This document shows, one piece after another, positions 13,026 to 18,333 of a stretch of DNA of 18,333 bases. This DNA comes from CAYWEP01 sp964613075 (GTDB lineage Bacteria > Patescibacteriota > Microgenomatia > Levybacterales > UBA12049), in contig CAZTFV010000017.1 of the NCBI GenBank assembly GCA_964613075.1, positions 1 through 18,333 of the forward strand, written 5' to 3'. Positions within the stretch are counted from its first letter, which is position 1; each line of letters opens with the position of its first letter. The position numbers were made by a program, and so were the translations under genes. The notes under the pieces are model-generated. The model saw only the letters and a list, made by a program, of their open reading frames with translations. It searched no databases and had not been told where the DNA came from.

Positions 13026-14080
13026 TGCGATGTTTTGGAATGACCAACTGGAAGTTGAATTATAAACCTCGTTCCTTTGTTGGACTTGCTTTGAGCAGAG
13101 ATCGAACCTTTATGCGATTCAACTATTTCTTTGGCGATTGACAGTCCAAGACCGTATCCTGATATTTTAGAGCGGGATTTATCAGCTCTGTAAAATCTAT
13201 CAAAAATATGTGGCAAGTCTTCTTCATCAATACCTATCCCTGTATCCAATACTTCTATCTGAATATGGTGATCGGTCTTTTTCGATGAGAGTTTTATTCC
13301 TGAATGTTGAGGACTATATTTAATCGCATTATCCAAAAGGATTACAAACAGTTCAACAAGGCTCTGATTTTCTCCTTCAAGGATATAGTCATCAACGTCG
13401 TTATTTATGGTGATATGCTTTTGTTTTGCTAAGGGAATGACTTTTTTGAGTGCTGCCTCTATAATTTCAAGAAACGATACTTCTTCTGTCTTTAGGTGTC
13501 CATGTCTTTTTTGTTGCTGTGTCAGTTCAATTAAATTTTCAGCAAGTCCTTGTAAGCCAACAATTTCTTCAAAACCGCTTTTAATCAGCTGCTTCGCTTC
13601 TTTGATGCTCATTTTCTTCTCGTCTAACATTGCCACCTCAAATTCGCTGCGTAGTGCTGTTAGTGGAGTTTTAAGCTCATGAGACGCGTCAGTGATAAAT
13701 CTGTTTTGTTCATCCATCATCTTTCTAATTGGTCTAAGCGTCCCTCCTGCAAGAAAATAGGCAAGCCCTCCGGTGATAATAAAAATACCTGCATTTACTC
13801 CAATAAGCATATACAAAATTCTTTGCTTAGTTTCTTCGATAAGTTCGGGATTTAGTGGAATACGCTCTTGAAGTCGGCGGGGAGTCTCAAACCTCGGACC
13901 AGAAAGGTGTGGATCTCCCTCAAGTCTTCTTTCAATAAAAAAACGCTGCGCCCGCTCAAACCGTTCTATTTCATGCGTAAGTGTCTTATAAATAACGGCG
14001 CTAAATAGGATACTAAGAACCATAATAATGGCAAGGTACCAAGCGGTTAATTTAAGACGTGCTGAATGAAAAGTATTCAT
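13019..14080 (-). CDS. sensor histidine kinase
   Basis: The product has 353 residues. TM1 is at about 11-30 and TM2 at about 89-111, with a short, strongly charged outer loop (about 31-88, many Arg/Glu/Pro). No full HAMP domain is seen: the segment GGTLRPIRKMMDEQNRFITD runs directly into the H-box DASHELKTPLTALRSE with phospho-acceptor His134. The N-box is LLDNAIKYSP (about 249-257), G1 is DTGIGI (279-284), the F-box is HIFDRFYRADKSRS, and G2 is GYGLGLSIAKEI. It is a class I EnvZ/BaeS-like kinase expected to sense an envelope signal and phosphorylate the adjacent regulator. The ATG is 3 nt after the regulator stop, with a weak SD. Its last codons contain the operator of the next operon. Confidence 0.93.
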   Translation of the reverse strand: MNTFHSARLKLTAWYLAIIMVLSILFSAVIYKTLTHEIERFERAQRFFIERRLEGDPHLSGPRFETPRRLQERIPLNPELIEETKQRILYMLIGVNAGIFIITGGLAYFLAGGTLRPIRKMMDEQNRFITDASHELKTPLTALRSEFEVAMLDEKKMSIKEAKQLIKSGFEEIVGLQGLAENLIELTQQQKRHGHLKTEEVSFLEIIEAALKKVIPLAKQKHITINNDVDDYILEGENQSLVELFVILLDNAIKYSPQHSGIKLSSKKTDHHIQIEVLDTGIGIDEEDLPHIFDRFYRADKSRSKISGYGLGLSIAKEIVESHKGSISAQSKSNKGTRFIIQLPVGHSKTSHF

Positions 14081-14083
14081 AGT

Positions 14084-14764
14084 TTATGGCTCTTCTGATA
14101 GTCTATATCCACTAAATCCTTTGACCGTGTGTATCAAGTGTTTATCAGGAAAGGGTTCATCAACTTTGCTTCGCAAATGACGAATGTATACTTCTACAGA
14201 ATTGGGGAGCACGTCAGCATCATAGTTCCAAACATGGTTGATTATTTGTTCTTTGGTAACAACTTGGTTCTTATGTCGCATGAGATATTCCAAAAGTGCA
14301 TATTCTTTATTAGAAAGTCTAATTTGTTTGCCACCACGTTTCACTTCATAATTAGTGGTATCAAGGGTAAGATTTGCAACAGTTAAAACTGTACCAATAG
14401 AGTTTTGGGGGCGGCGAGTTAAGGCTCTTGTGCGGACTAAGAGTTCAGCAAAAGCGAATGGTTTTGTCAAATAGTCATCTGCTCCTGAATTAAAACCCAG
14501 TACTTTATCCTCTACCTGACTTTTTGAAGTAAGCATTAAGATAGGAGTATGAATGTTTTGCGCGCGTAACTTCTTACAAATTTCAATGCCATCCATTCCG
14601 GGAAGCATAATGTCAAGAATAATGACATCGTATTGCTCAGAAGAGGCCATGTCATAGCCTTCAACCCCATCATACACCACATCAACTGCATATGATTCAT
14701 GAGCTAGTCCTTTTTTAATGGCATTGGCAATTTTATGCTCGTCTTCAATAACGAGTACTCGCAT
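14084..14764 (-). CDS. OmpR/PhoB-family response regulator
   Basis: The product has 226 residues. The receiver domain (1-118) has acidic pocket Glu7-Asp8, phospho-acceptor Asp51 in VIILDIMLPGMDG, Thr79 in LMLTSK, and Lys101 in YLTKPF. The winged-helix DNA-binding domain (about 127-224) has LSNKEYALLEYLMRHKNQVV, the recognition helix region NSVEVYIRHLRSKVD, and the wing HTVKGFSGYRL. It is the likely master of the downstream kinase and exporter genes. The promoter just upstream contains two direct repeats in 11-bp phase, matching the spacing used by OmpR-family dimers, and an almost identical pair precedes the adaptor gene, so positive autoregulation is likely. The ATG at 14764 is supported by a TATAAT ending 8 nt before it. 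Confidence 0.95.
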   Translation of the reverse strand: MRVLVIEDEHKIANAIKKGLAHESYAVDVVYDGVEGYDMASSEQYDVIILDIMLPGMDGIEICKKLRAQNIHTPILMLTSKSQVEDKVLGFNSGADDYLTKPFAFAELLVRTRALTRRPQNSIGTVLTVANLTLDTTNYEVKRGGKQIRLSNKEYALLEYLMRHKNQVVTKEQIINHVWNYDADVLPNSVEVYIRHLRSKVDEPFPDKHLIHTVKGFSGYRLSEEP

Positions 14765-14772
14765 AGAGACAT

Positions 14773-14806
14773 ATTATAGCGTAAGAGCTTAAAAGTAGCT
14801 TAAAAA
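14773..14806 (-). promoter_or_regulatory. operator and promoter of the response-regulator gene
   Basis: On the plus strand AGCTTAAAAG (14786-14795) and AGCTTAAAAA (14797-14806) are direct repeats in 11-bp phase. On the minus strand they end 7 nt before a perfect TATAAT (14778-14773), which ends 8 nt before the ATG. There is no -35 consensus, as in activator-dependent promoters. The same layout occurs at 12991-13025. Confidence 0.75.
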
Positions 14807-14810
14807 GCTA

Positions 14811-15205
14811 TTGGAGGTCAAAGTGGGAAGTATTTTGTCTGTAAGTTCCTTATTTTCCGGCATTGGTGGAATTGTTGAAACGGAGAAAAGTTTTCTATCT
14901 TTGATAGTTGACAGGTATCTATTTCAGTCTTTGTCTTTTCTAAGGCTAACAGATGAAGAGTTTGATTTGCTTCAAGATATTCTCTCCGGATGTTTGGGGT
15001 GGAAGACTGCGAACTTAATTCACATCGGAAGTGGACTAGCTTTGCACATCAGTGTCCATCATAAAAATGGGGTCAGGAACGATAACAGAATTAAAAACCT
15101 AGAACTTTGGATCGGGTGCAGCCCACTGGCGCTAGCGTAGAAGATGTAGTAAAATGGGTAAAGGAAGTTTTGAGCCTATATGGTGATGTTAGCTCAACTG
15201 GTTAG
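14811..15205 (+). pseudogene. decayed HNH endonuclease
   Basis: The hallmark VHHKNGVRNDNRIKNLELW is present at about 15053-15110, the C-terminal HNH signature of a widespread phage/mobile nuclease family. In homologues it continues as a QPTGA-type segment and a WAKE-LYG helix. Here that continuation (RVQPTGASVEDVVKWVKEVL, then SLYGD) is found in another frame, from 15113 on, so one base is missing near 15111. In its own frame the protein stops early as GCSPLALA (TAG at 15138-15140). The N-terminal part (14811-15050) does not look like the family and may also be frameshifted. The restored frame runs into the tRNA-His gene before stopping at 15203-15205. Non-functional or a sequencing artefact. 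Confidence 0.6.
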
Positions 15206-15256
15206 AGCGTCAGGTTGTGGACCTGAAGGTTGCCGGTTCAAGTCCGGTACATCACC
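15182..15256 (+). tRNA. tRNA-His (GTG)
   Basis: Acceptor GTGATGT pairs with ACATCAC, D stem GCTC/GAGC, anticodon stem TCAGG/CCTGA with loop TTGTGGA (anticodon GTG), variable loop AGGTT, T arm GCCGG-TTCAAGT-CCGGT. The tRNA-His hallmarks are present: an extra G at -1 (15182) facing discriminator C73 (15256). CCA is not encoded (CAC follows). The last codons of the HNH remnant overlap its 5' half. Confidence 0.95.
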
Positions 15257-15311
15257 CACAAAATAAGCATTCTGACTCTTTCATTCTGTTAGTATTCCTC
15301 GATCTCGTCTT

Positions 15312-15395
15312 GCCCGCCCGCCATCGCTACACCTTCTATTACGCAGTCTGAATCCTACGTTACTCATGAAATCGCTCAGGCGTTAGCGGGCGGGC
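15312..15395. repeat. GC-rich inverted repeat at the 3' end of the rhomboid gene
   Basis: GCCCGCCCGC (15312-15321) is the exact reverse complement of GCGGGCGGGC (15386-15395). The right arm lies in the last codons of the rhomboid gene. It may be a REP-type element; as a terminator it lacks a T-run. Otherwise 15257-15359 shows no gene. Confidence 0.45.
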
Positions 15396-16034
15396 GAATA
15401 GCCAGGCAAAGACGATACCTGCGAGAAATCCCCCGATATGGGCAAAGTAGGCGACACCACCTTCCTGACCCATTGTCTGTCCCAATGCTCCAGAACCTGA
15501 AATAATTTGTAAAACAATCCAGTACCCAAGCATGACTGACGCGCTAATTCTCGCTGTCGTTAGGAAGAAGGGGAGAAGGATAAGCGTTTTTATCTGGTGG
15601 TGCGGGAACAGGATAAAATACGCGCCTAAAGCGCCTGCGACAGCTCCCGACGCGCCAAGCATGGGGAGAGTAGAGGCCGGAGCAAGCATATATTGTGATA
15701 AACCACCGACAATGCCGGATCCGAGGTAGAGAATCAGATAAACAAATGGCGGCATCTCTCCCTCAACATTATCACCAAAAACCCAGAGAAATATCATGTT
15801 TGACGCAATATGCAAAATGCTGCCGTGAAGAAACATTGAGGTTATAAACGGATAGAGCGTTGACCAGTCAGAAAAACTGATGTTCGCAGGAACAAGCGCA
15901 TAAGTATAGATAAACCCTTCGGGGTCAGATGTCGTCAGTTGGAGAAAAAATACATAGACATTGATGAGGATCAATGCTATGTTAATAAAAGGAAACCGTC
16001 TTGGTTTGTGCTCGGCGTCTGAGATGGGAATCAT
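15360..16034 (-). CDS. rhomboid-family intramembrane serine protease
   Basis: The start is placed at ATG 16034 (224 residues), because an extended -10 box ends 6 nt upstream and the longer frame from 16061 would begin inside that promoter. Six or seven membrane segments are visible. The catalytic Ser129 is in MLGASGAVAGALGAYF and His199 in AYFAHIGGFLAGIVFAW. MFLHGSILHIASNMIFLWVFGDNVE is the conserved His/Asn-containing TM2 that forms the oxyanion pocket. Rhomboids cut single-span membrane proteins within the bilayer; the substrate is not known. The loop EGEMPPFVYL is the usual membrane-lying segment. It is the next gene after the methyltransferase but appears to have its own promoter. The C-terminus ARPLTPERFHE overlaps a GC-rich inverted repeat. 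Confidence 0.93.
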   Translation of the reverse strand: MIPISDAEHKPRRFPFINIALILINVYVFFLQLTTSDPEGFIYTYALVPANISFSDWSTLYPFITSMFLHGSILHIASNMIFLWVFGDNVEGEMPPFVYLILYLGSGIVGGLSQYMLAPASTLPMLGASGAVAGALGAYFILFPHHQIKTLILLPFFLTTARISASVMLGYWIVLQIISGSGALGQTMGQEGGVAYFAHIGGFLAGIVFAWLFARPLTPERFHE

Positions 16035-16040
16035 AGGAGT

Positions 16041-16049
16041 ATTATAACA
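16041..16049 (-). promoter_or_regulatory. extended -10 promoter of the rhomboid gene
   Basis: TGT followed by TATAAT (16049-16041 on the minus strand) is a perfect extended -10 with no -35 match. It ends 6 nt before the ATG at 16034, predicting a leaderless mRNA. It overlaps the upstream part of the longer open frame from 16061, arguing against that start. Confidence 0.6.
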
Positions 16050-16064
16050 TTTGGGGCGCAAATT

Positions 16065-16718
16065 CTATAATTTCCTACAAATAAATGCTGATTCATGACC
16101 TAAATTTGAATGAAATTTAACAAAAAAGAAAAAAGTTATGCTCGTATAAGTATAATGATTTATGATATTAAATCCAACTTCGGTTAATAAATCAAATAAA
16201 GTTTTATGTGGCAATAAAGAAATATGGTGTTCTTTTTTGTCTGCATATGCGAATATATTTTTTCGAAGCCAATTAAAATTTGGCGTGTTTAGGTACAAAA
16301 TTCCGCCTTTCTTTAAAACTTTCCTAATATTCTCCAAAGCGGTGCGCGGATTTTCTAGATGTTCTATAACGTCATTGCATATGACTATATCAAAAAAGCT
16401 ATCTGGAAAAGGCAACTCATTTTCAGCGCTTGCAACTTTTAGAGTTGCGTTTGGAAGTCTTTTCTTCGCTTCTGCGATTGCGTGCTCAGAAATGTCTACA
16501 CCAAACTTTTCAAAAGAATCGGGGAACTTTTGCAACATGAATCCGTATGCGCAACCAACATCTAAAGCTTTTCCTTGTTTAATCCCTTGTAAATATGGTC
16601 TCACCGGCCTGAAAAGATTTTTAAAATAGAATTTTTGAAACCGTCCATATCCCAATGAGTAGAAAAATGAATCTTTTCCGCTGAAATAATTTTCTGTATA
16701 TACCTCTTTATAATCCAT
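16065..16718 (-). CDS. class I SAM-dependent methyltransferase
   Basis: From ATG 16718 the product has 217 residues. A TTG at 16775 would add a 19-residue extension with no family character. Motif I is ALDVGCAYGFML (51-62), the acidic strand-2 residue is in KFGVDIS (71-77), motif II is in FFDIVICNDVIEHL (108-121), and VLKKGGILYLNTPN (134-147) is motif III. The N-terminal YKEVYTENYFSGKDSFFYSLGYGRF and the C-terminal FDLLTEVGFNIINHYTYTS resemble small-molecule or glycan methyltransferases found in surface-polysaccharide loci, so a sugar or lipid substrate is possible. No convincing promoter or SD is visible at either start. Confidence 0.85.
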   Translation of the reverse strand: MDYKEVYTENYFSGKDSFFYSLGYGRFQKFYFKNLFRPVRPYLQGIKQGKALDVGCAYGFMLQKFPDSFEKFGVDISEHAIAEAKKRLPNATLKVASAENELPFPDSFFDIVICNDVIEHLENPRTALENIRKVLKKGGILYLNTPNFNWLRKNIFAYADKKEHHISLLPHKTLFDLLTEVGFNIINHYTYTSITFFFFVKFHSNLGHESAFICRKL

Positions 16719-16798
16719 ATGAAACAATTTTCTTCCCCCAAAGCATGCGAAACCGCCAATTCGTTTTTGCCCCAAAATTGAATACCAATTAGTCGTCG

Positions 16799-16835
16799 AC
16801 CTGCCTCGCCGGCAGGCGGGGCGAAGCGAGGCTGG
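16799..16835. repeat. REP-like GC-rich palindrome
   Basis: GCCTCGC (16803-16809) pairs with GCGAGGC (16826-16832), and CTGCC (16801-16805) with GGCAG (16811-16815), giving alternative hairpins. It lies between tRNA-Arg and the methyltransferase gene. No T-run follows on either strand. Confidence 0.6.
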
Positions 16836-16863
16836 CTTCCAAAACTTGCGACTTCCTTTATAG

Positions 16864-16936
16864 TACCCCCGGAGGGAATCGAACCCCCAACCTTGTCGTT
16901 AGAACCGACTTGCTCTATCCGTTGAGCTACGGGGGC
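16864..16936 (-). tRNA. tRNA-Arg (TCT)
   Basis: Acceptor GCCCCCG pairs with CGGGGGT (G-U at the first pair), D stem GCTC/GAGC, anticodon loop GTTCTAA (anticodon TCT), variable loop AGGTT, T arm GGGGG-TTCGATT-CCCTC, discriminator A. The outermost pair of the anticodon stem is an A-A mismatch. CCA is not encoded. Confidence 0.92.
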
Positions 16937-17009
16937 AAATTAGTTTATACAGTATTTTATCAATTTTGCCTCTTGGCCGCAAACTGCGCATTTGACCCAT
17001 TCGACTCTC

Positions 17010-17127
17010 CCGATTAAATCGGAATCGCTCAGGTCTTCGACTCCGAGGTCGCTCAGACTCGAGGAGCTCGAAGAGGTCAATCCTGAACTCTTGTCCTGAG
17101 TCAATCGAAGGATGTCGAAGGATTGAC
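17010..17127. repeat. palindrome cluster between tRNA-Arg and the AI-2E gene
   Basis: CCGATT-A-AATCGG (17010-17022), then CTTCGACTCCGAG- and CTCGAGGAGCTCGAAG-like units, then GTCAATCCT (17076-17084) facing AGGATTGAC (17119-17127). The last unit, with TTGTCCTGAGTCAATCGAAGG between its arms, is a known type of dispersed bacterial palindrome. Its right arm contains the -35 box of the next gene. 16937-17009 shows no supported gene. Confidence 0.65.
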
Positions 17128-17151
17128 AACGCCTAACAGATTCCATATAGT
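17123..17151 (+). promoter_or_regulatory. strong promoter of the AI-2E transporter gene
   Basis: A perfect TTGACA (17123-17128), a 17-nt spacer and TATAGT (17146-17151). The -10 ends 10 nt before the ATG at 17162, so the leader is at most a few bases. The TTG often taken as a start at 17123 is in fact the -35 box. Confidence 0.75.
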
Positions 17152-17161
17152 AGGACTTGGC

Positions 17162-18154
17162 ATGCTTGTTAAGCTCTACCATTACTTGCTCAATAACCAG
17201 GTCATTTTTGCGCTCGTTATCATCGGGCTCTCATGGATCGTTTTTCAGCTTCGAGAGATTCTTGTTTCTATCTTTATCGCCTACATTCTGATGGCAGCTA
17301 TTATGCCGCTTGTCTCTTTTTTGCAAAGACACAAATTTCCCAAGATTCTTGCGGTATCCATTCCTTATTTTTCTATCCTAACAGCTATTTTTATGCTTGT
17401 TGTCCCCTTGGTGCAACTATTTCTCCCGCAAGTTCAGTCATTTATAGCCGGGCTTCCTGTATTTCTGAATCAGTCAGCAAACCTTTTTGGCTTGTCAATT
17501 GACCCGAAAGATATACAATTATACCTCTCAGGAGAGCTTGCATCGCTTGGTCGAAATGCATTTACCGTAACGAGCAAAATCTTCGGAAGCGTTCTTGCGA
17601 CTATCAGCGTATTCTTTATCAGCTTTTATTTCCTGATGTACCATGAGGCATTCAAGCGCTGGGTGGCAAGTCTTTTTCACAAGAATACGCGGGAAAAAGT
17701 AGTGGAGACGATGCAGCTTATTGATGAGAAATTAGGTGCATGGTTCCGAGGAGAAGTGACACTTATGTTCTCAATCGGCTTTATGACGTGGATTGCTTTA
17801 TCGATCATCAATATGCCGTATGCGCTGCCACTTGCCGTTATTGCGGGTTTTCTTGAGATAGTCCCAACACTTGGCCCGACATTATCCGCAATACCTGCGG
17901 TCATCGTGGCGCTGACGATTTCTCCTACGCTGGCGCTGACAGTTGTTGTTATCTATATCATTATTCAGCAGCTTGAGAACTCGCTGCTAGTCCCAAAAGT
18001 TATGCAGCGGGCTGTTGGGCTTAATCCAGTTATGGTGATCATTGCGATTATGATAGGCGGAAATTTGATGGGTGTTATCGGGGCACTTTTAGCAATACCG
18101 TTCTTCACGTTTCTGTTGCTTTTATTCAACGGTATTAATGAGGTAGAGAAATAA
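17162..18154 (+). CDS. AI-2E family transporter (PerM/UPF0118)
   Basis: The start is set at ATG 17162, giving 330 residues, because the in-frame TTG at 17123 lies in the -35 box of a near-consensus promoter. The family order is seen: two N-terminal helices (about 13-28 and 30-50, ILVSIFIAYILMAAIMPLVS), a helix around 62-85, a soluble amphipathic region with SIDPKDIQLYLSGE, a helix at about 135-155 (SVLATISVFFISFYFLMYHE), then WVASLFHKNTREKVVETMQLIDEKLGAWFRGE and the C-terminal helices with GFLEIVPTLGPTLSAIPAVIVAL and PKVMQRAVGLNPVMVIIAIM. These are family hallmarks. Members export various small molecules or ions; the AI-2 name does not imply quorum sensing here. It converges with the methyltransferase gene 2 nt away, without a terminator between. 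Confidence 0.92.
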   Translation: MLVKLYHYLLNNQVIFALVIIGLSWIVFQLREILVSIFIAYILMAAIMPLVSFLQRHKFPKILAVSIPYFSILTAIFMLVVPLVQLFLPQVQSFIAGLPVFLNQSANLFGLSIDPKDIQLYLSGELASLGRNAFTVTSKIFGSVLATISVFFISFYFLMYHEAFKRWVASLFHKNTREKVVETMQLIDEKLGAWFRGEVTLMFSIGFMTWIALSIINMPYALPLAVIAGFLEIVPTLGPTLSAIPAVIVALTISPTLALTVVVIYIIIQQLENSLLVPKVMQRAVGLNPVMVIIAIMIGGNLMGVIGALLAIPFFTFLLLLFNGINEVEK

Positions 18155-18156
18155 AC

Positions 18157-18333
18157 TCATTGCCTTTCCCCTACGATGAGCGTCCAGGGGAAGGGCTGGC
18201 GGACGGTTCGGATCCGTAACTTTCTTCCGACAAACTTTTGAAATCCCCACGTAGTCCAGTGCTGGATATGCTCAATATCATTTCCCAAGCGTCTCCAATT
18301 TTTCCCTCTGAGAAAATTTGCTGCCATAAAAAA
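18157..18333 (-). CDS. methyltransferase, C-terminal part (cut by the window edge)
   Basis: A minus-strand frame open to the right edge ends at TGA 18159-18157. It reads MAANFLRGKNWRRLGNDIEH, then IQHWTTWGFQKFVGRKLRIR, then TVRQPFPWTLIVGERQ. This matches the usual C-terminus of class I SAM methyltransferases of the UbiE/glycan type: a loop of the form 'LG-D-x-x-H-I-Q-F-W', a helix, and a last strand ending 'FPW-x-L-x-x-x-x-R'. The ATG at 18327 is probably internal. An imperfect CCTTTCCCCT/AGGGGAAGG hairpin (18163-18195) lies within its last codons. Because the catalytic part is missing here, the call rests on the C-terminal pattern only. Confidence 0.6.
   Translation of the reverse strand, partial: FFMAANFLRGKNWRRLGNDIEHIQHWTTWGFQKFVGRKLRIRTVRQPFPWTLIVGERQ

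Noticed and set aside
14811..14900. SLFSGIGG in the HNH remnant as a cytosine methyltransferase N-terminus
   Set aside because: Only this short motif matches; the following residues lack the Dcm pattern and no PC or ENV motif is present.
17123..17161. TTG at 17123 as start of the AI-2E transporter
   Set aside because: That TTG is the first codon-like triplet of a perfect TTGACA -35 box with a correctly spaced -10; the ATG at 17162 fits the family start.
16899..17182. Two minus-strand frames between tRNA-Arg and the AI-2E gene
   Set aside because: Most of their residues are translated palindromes (RLTQDKSSGL, SSSSSLSDL) and one runs into the tRNA. The short CAVCGQEAKLIKYC end is not enough to support a gene.
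18162..18196. CCTTTCCCCT...AGGGGAAGG as an intrinsic terminator of the AI-2E gene
   Set aside because: The arms are within the last codons of the convergent methyltransferase, the pairing is imperfect and no T-run follows.

Overview
The window looks like the chromosome of a Candidate Phyla Radiation (Patescibacteria) bacterium, most likely of the Microgenomates type. This is inferred from protein style, not from a marker gene. Pointers are a giant flippase-like/DUF2079 membrane protein, an ATP-cone/Mrr-like nuclease, a REP-associated transposase (RAYT), many short palindromes scattered even inside genes, tRNAs without an encoded CCA, and moderate GC. TGA is used as an ordinary stop, so this is not a recoded code-25 lineage.

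Layout from left to right. 1-570: a hairpin that may be an IS605-type end, then a damaged VapC-like PIN toxin with the remnant of its antitoxin (minus strand). 575-3565: a small anchored exported protein and a 792-residue polytopic protein. 3620-5745: an ATP-cone/restriction-nuclease protein convergent with a Y-family DNA polymerase that carries a 32-bp perfect palindrome in frame. 5746-7457: a repeat-rich island with a truncated gene remnant, a RAYT transposase between two long palindromes, an unknown gene and a possible small ORF. 7476-14764: a minus-strand block of response regulator, histidine kinase, MacA-like adaptor, MacB-like ATPase and permease, anchored alpha/beta hydrolase, DUF5666-like protein and a frameshifted TauE/SafE permease. 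14811-15256: a decayed HNH nuclease running into tRNA-His. 15360-18333: rhomboid protease, methyltransferase, tRNA-Arg, repeat cluster, AI-2E-family transporter, and the 3' end of a second methyltransferase leaving the right edge.

The most coherent system is the two-component/efflux block. Almost identical 21-bp direct repeats (two 10-mers in 11-bp phase, 19/21 identical) lie just upstream of the -10 box both of the response regulator and of the adaptor gene, and each -10 is exactly 8 nt from its ATG. This predicts a self-activating two-component system that turns on a MacAB-type exporter, with an anchored hydrolase and an exported DUF5666 protein downstream. Several transcription units in the window appear leaderless: the -10 box sits only 6-10 nt before the start codon. 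Genes inside the operon have Shine-Dalgarno sequences instead.

The second theme is palindromic repeats acting on genes. Nested palindromes linked to the RAYT carry both an SD-like and an anti-SD-like core. One was absorbed in frame by dinB, another repeat type was absorbed in frame by the hydrolase, one apparently supplies the -35 box of the AI-2E transporter gene, and one truncates a gene. Several genes are broken by small lesions (PIN toxin, antitoxin, TauE, HNH). Either accessory genes are decaying here or some single-base differences are assembly errors.
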